Below are positions 63,999 to 64,000 of a stretch of DNA of 64,000 bases, piece by piece (the first letter of the stretch is position 1; every line of letters begins with the position of its first letter). This stretch comes from Nocardioides flavescens. GTDB lineage: Bacteria; Actinomycetota; Actinomycetes; Propionibacteriales; Nocardioidaceae. A program made the position numbers and the translations under genes. The notes below the pieces were generated by a model. The model ran no database searches and was not told the origin of the DNA. It saw nothing but the letters and a program-made list of their open reading frames with translations. The stretch spans positions 62,001 through 126,000 of the forward strand of contig NZ_WUEK01000004.1 in the NCBI RefSeq assembly GCF_009823805.1, written 5' to 3'.

Positions 63999-64000
63999 AG

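Overview
The window is a high-GC chromosomal segment of an actinobacterium, most likely Nocardioides or a close relative (Nocardioidaceae). The evidence is frequent GTG starts, many 4-base start/stop overlaps, a mycothiol-dependent formaldehyde dehydrogenase, an F420 biosynthesis and usage gene set, and gene order shared with mycobacteria: tsaE-tsaB-rimI-tsaD, then groES-groEL1, then guaB, guaB3 and a ChoD-type GMC oxidoreductase. No phage, plasmid, insertion sequence, CRISPR array, rRNA or tRNA was recognised. The genus assignment is an inference.

Layout. 1-4086: tail of tsaE, tsaB, rimI and tsaD (tRNA t6A synthesis), then mscR and a metallo-beta-lactamase-fold hydrolase. 4089-4418: a 32-bp tandem repeat array with a central hairpin, filling the gap between two convergent genes. 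4419-8092: a THUMP-like methyltransferase, two CIRCE operators, groES, groEL1, a strong terminator and two cloverleaf repeats. 8093-18881: membrane glycosyltransferase, ACT-GNAT fusion, guaB, secreted subtilase with Calx-beta, DeoR regulator, DUF4406, NudK-type Nudix, ABM membrane protein, guaB3. 18896-27050: small proteins, succinic semialdehyde dehydrogenase, GMC oxidase, more cloverleaf repeats, two tandem glycine-rich secreted proteins, a pentapeptide-DinB protein and a structured inverted-repeat element. 27096-29021: guaA and a small secreted protein. 29141-36486: a tightly overlapping five-gene operon, SWIM - DUF5691 - MoxR AAA - DUF5682 - VWA. 36535-41760: small acidic and zinc-ribbon proteins, SDR, cysteine-desulfurase-like enzyme, RTX-type secreted protein, UdgX, a small membrane protein, DUF5709. 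41807-50606: xylose locus with xylB-xylA-ROK on plus and xylF-xylG-xylH-ROK on minus; the two operons converge on a second 32-bp array. 50761-64000: fbiC, MMPL transporter, SigE-type sigma factor with a membrane partner, acyl-CoA dehydrogenase / MpaB-like / F420-dependent LLM operon behind a perfect palindrome, acyltransferase-SGNH, F420:NADP reductase and a LuxR-type response regulator.

How genes work together. fbiC makes the F420 precursor FO, the F420:NADP oxidoreductase cycles F420, and the LLM enzyme is a probable user. The xyl genes import, isomerise and phosphorylate xylose under candidate ROK operators. guaB, guaB3 and guaA serve GMP synthesis. mscR and its overlapping hydrolase fit mycothiol-dependent formaldehyde detoxification.

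The two least explained signals are both non-coding. The first is a dispersed ~83-95 bp repeat with six full copies and one half copy. It folds as a cloverleaf, shows paired base changes in its arms, and one copy lies in frame inside fbiC. The second is the pair of 32-bp arrays that flip orientation at a hairpin and fill two convergent gene junctions 41 kb apart. The MoxR/DUF5682/DUF5691/SWIM/VWA operon is the best candidate for a poorly described protein system.
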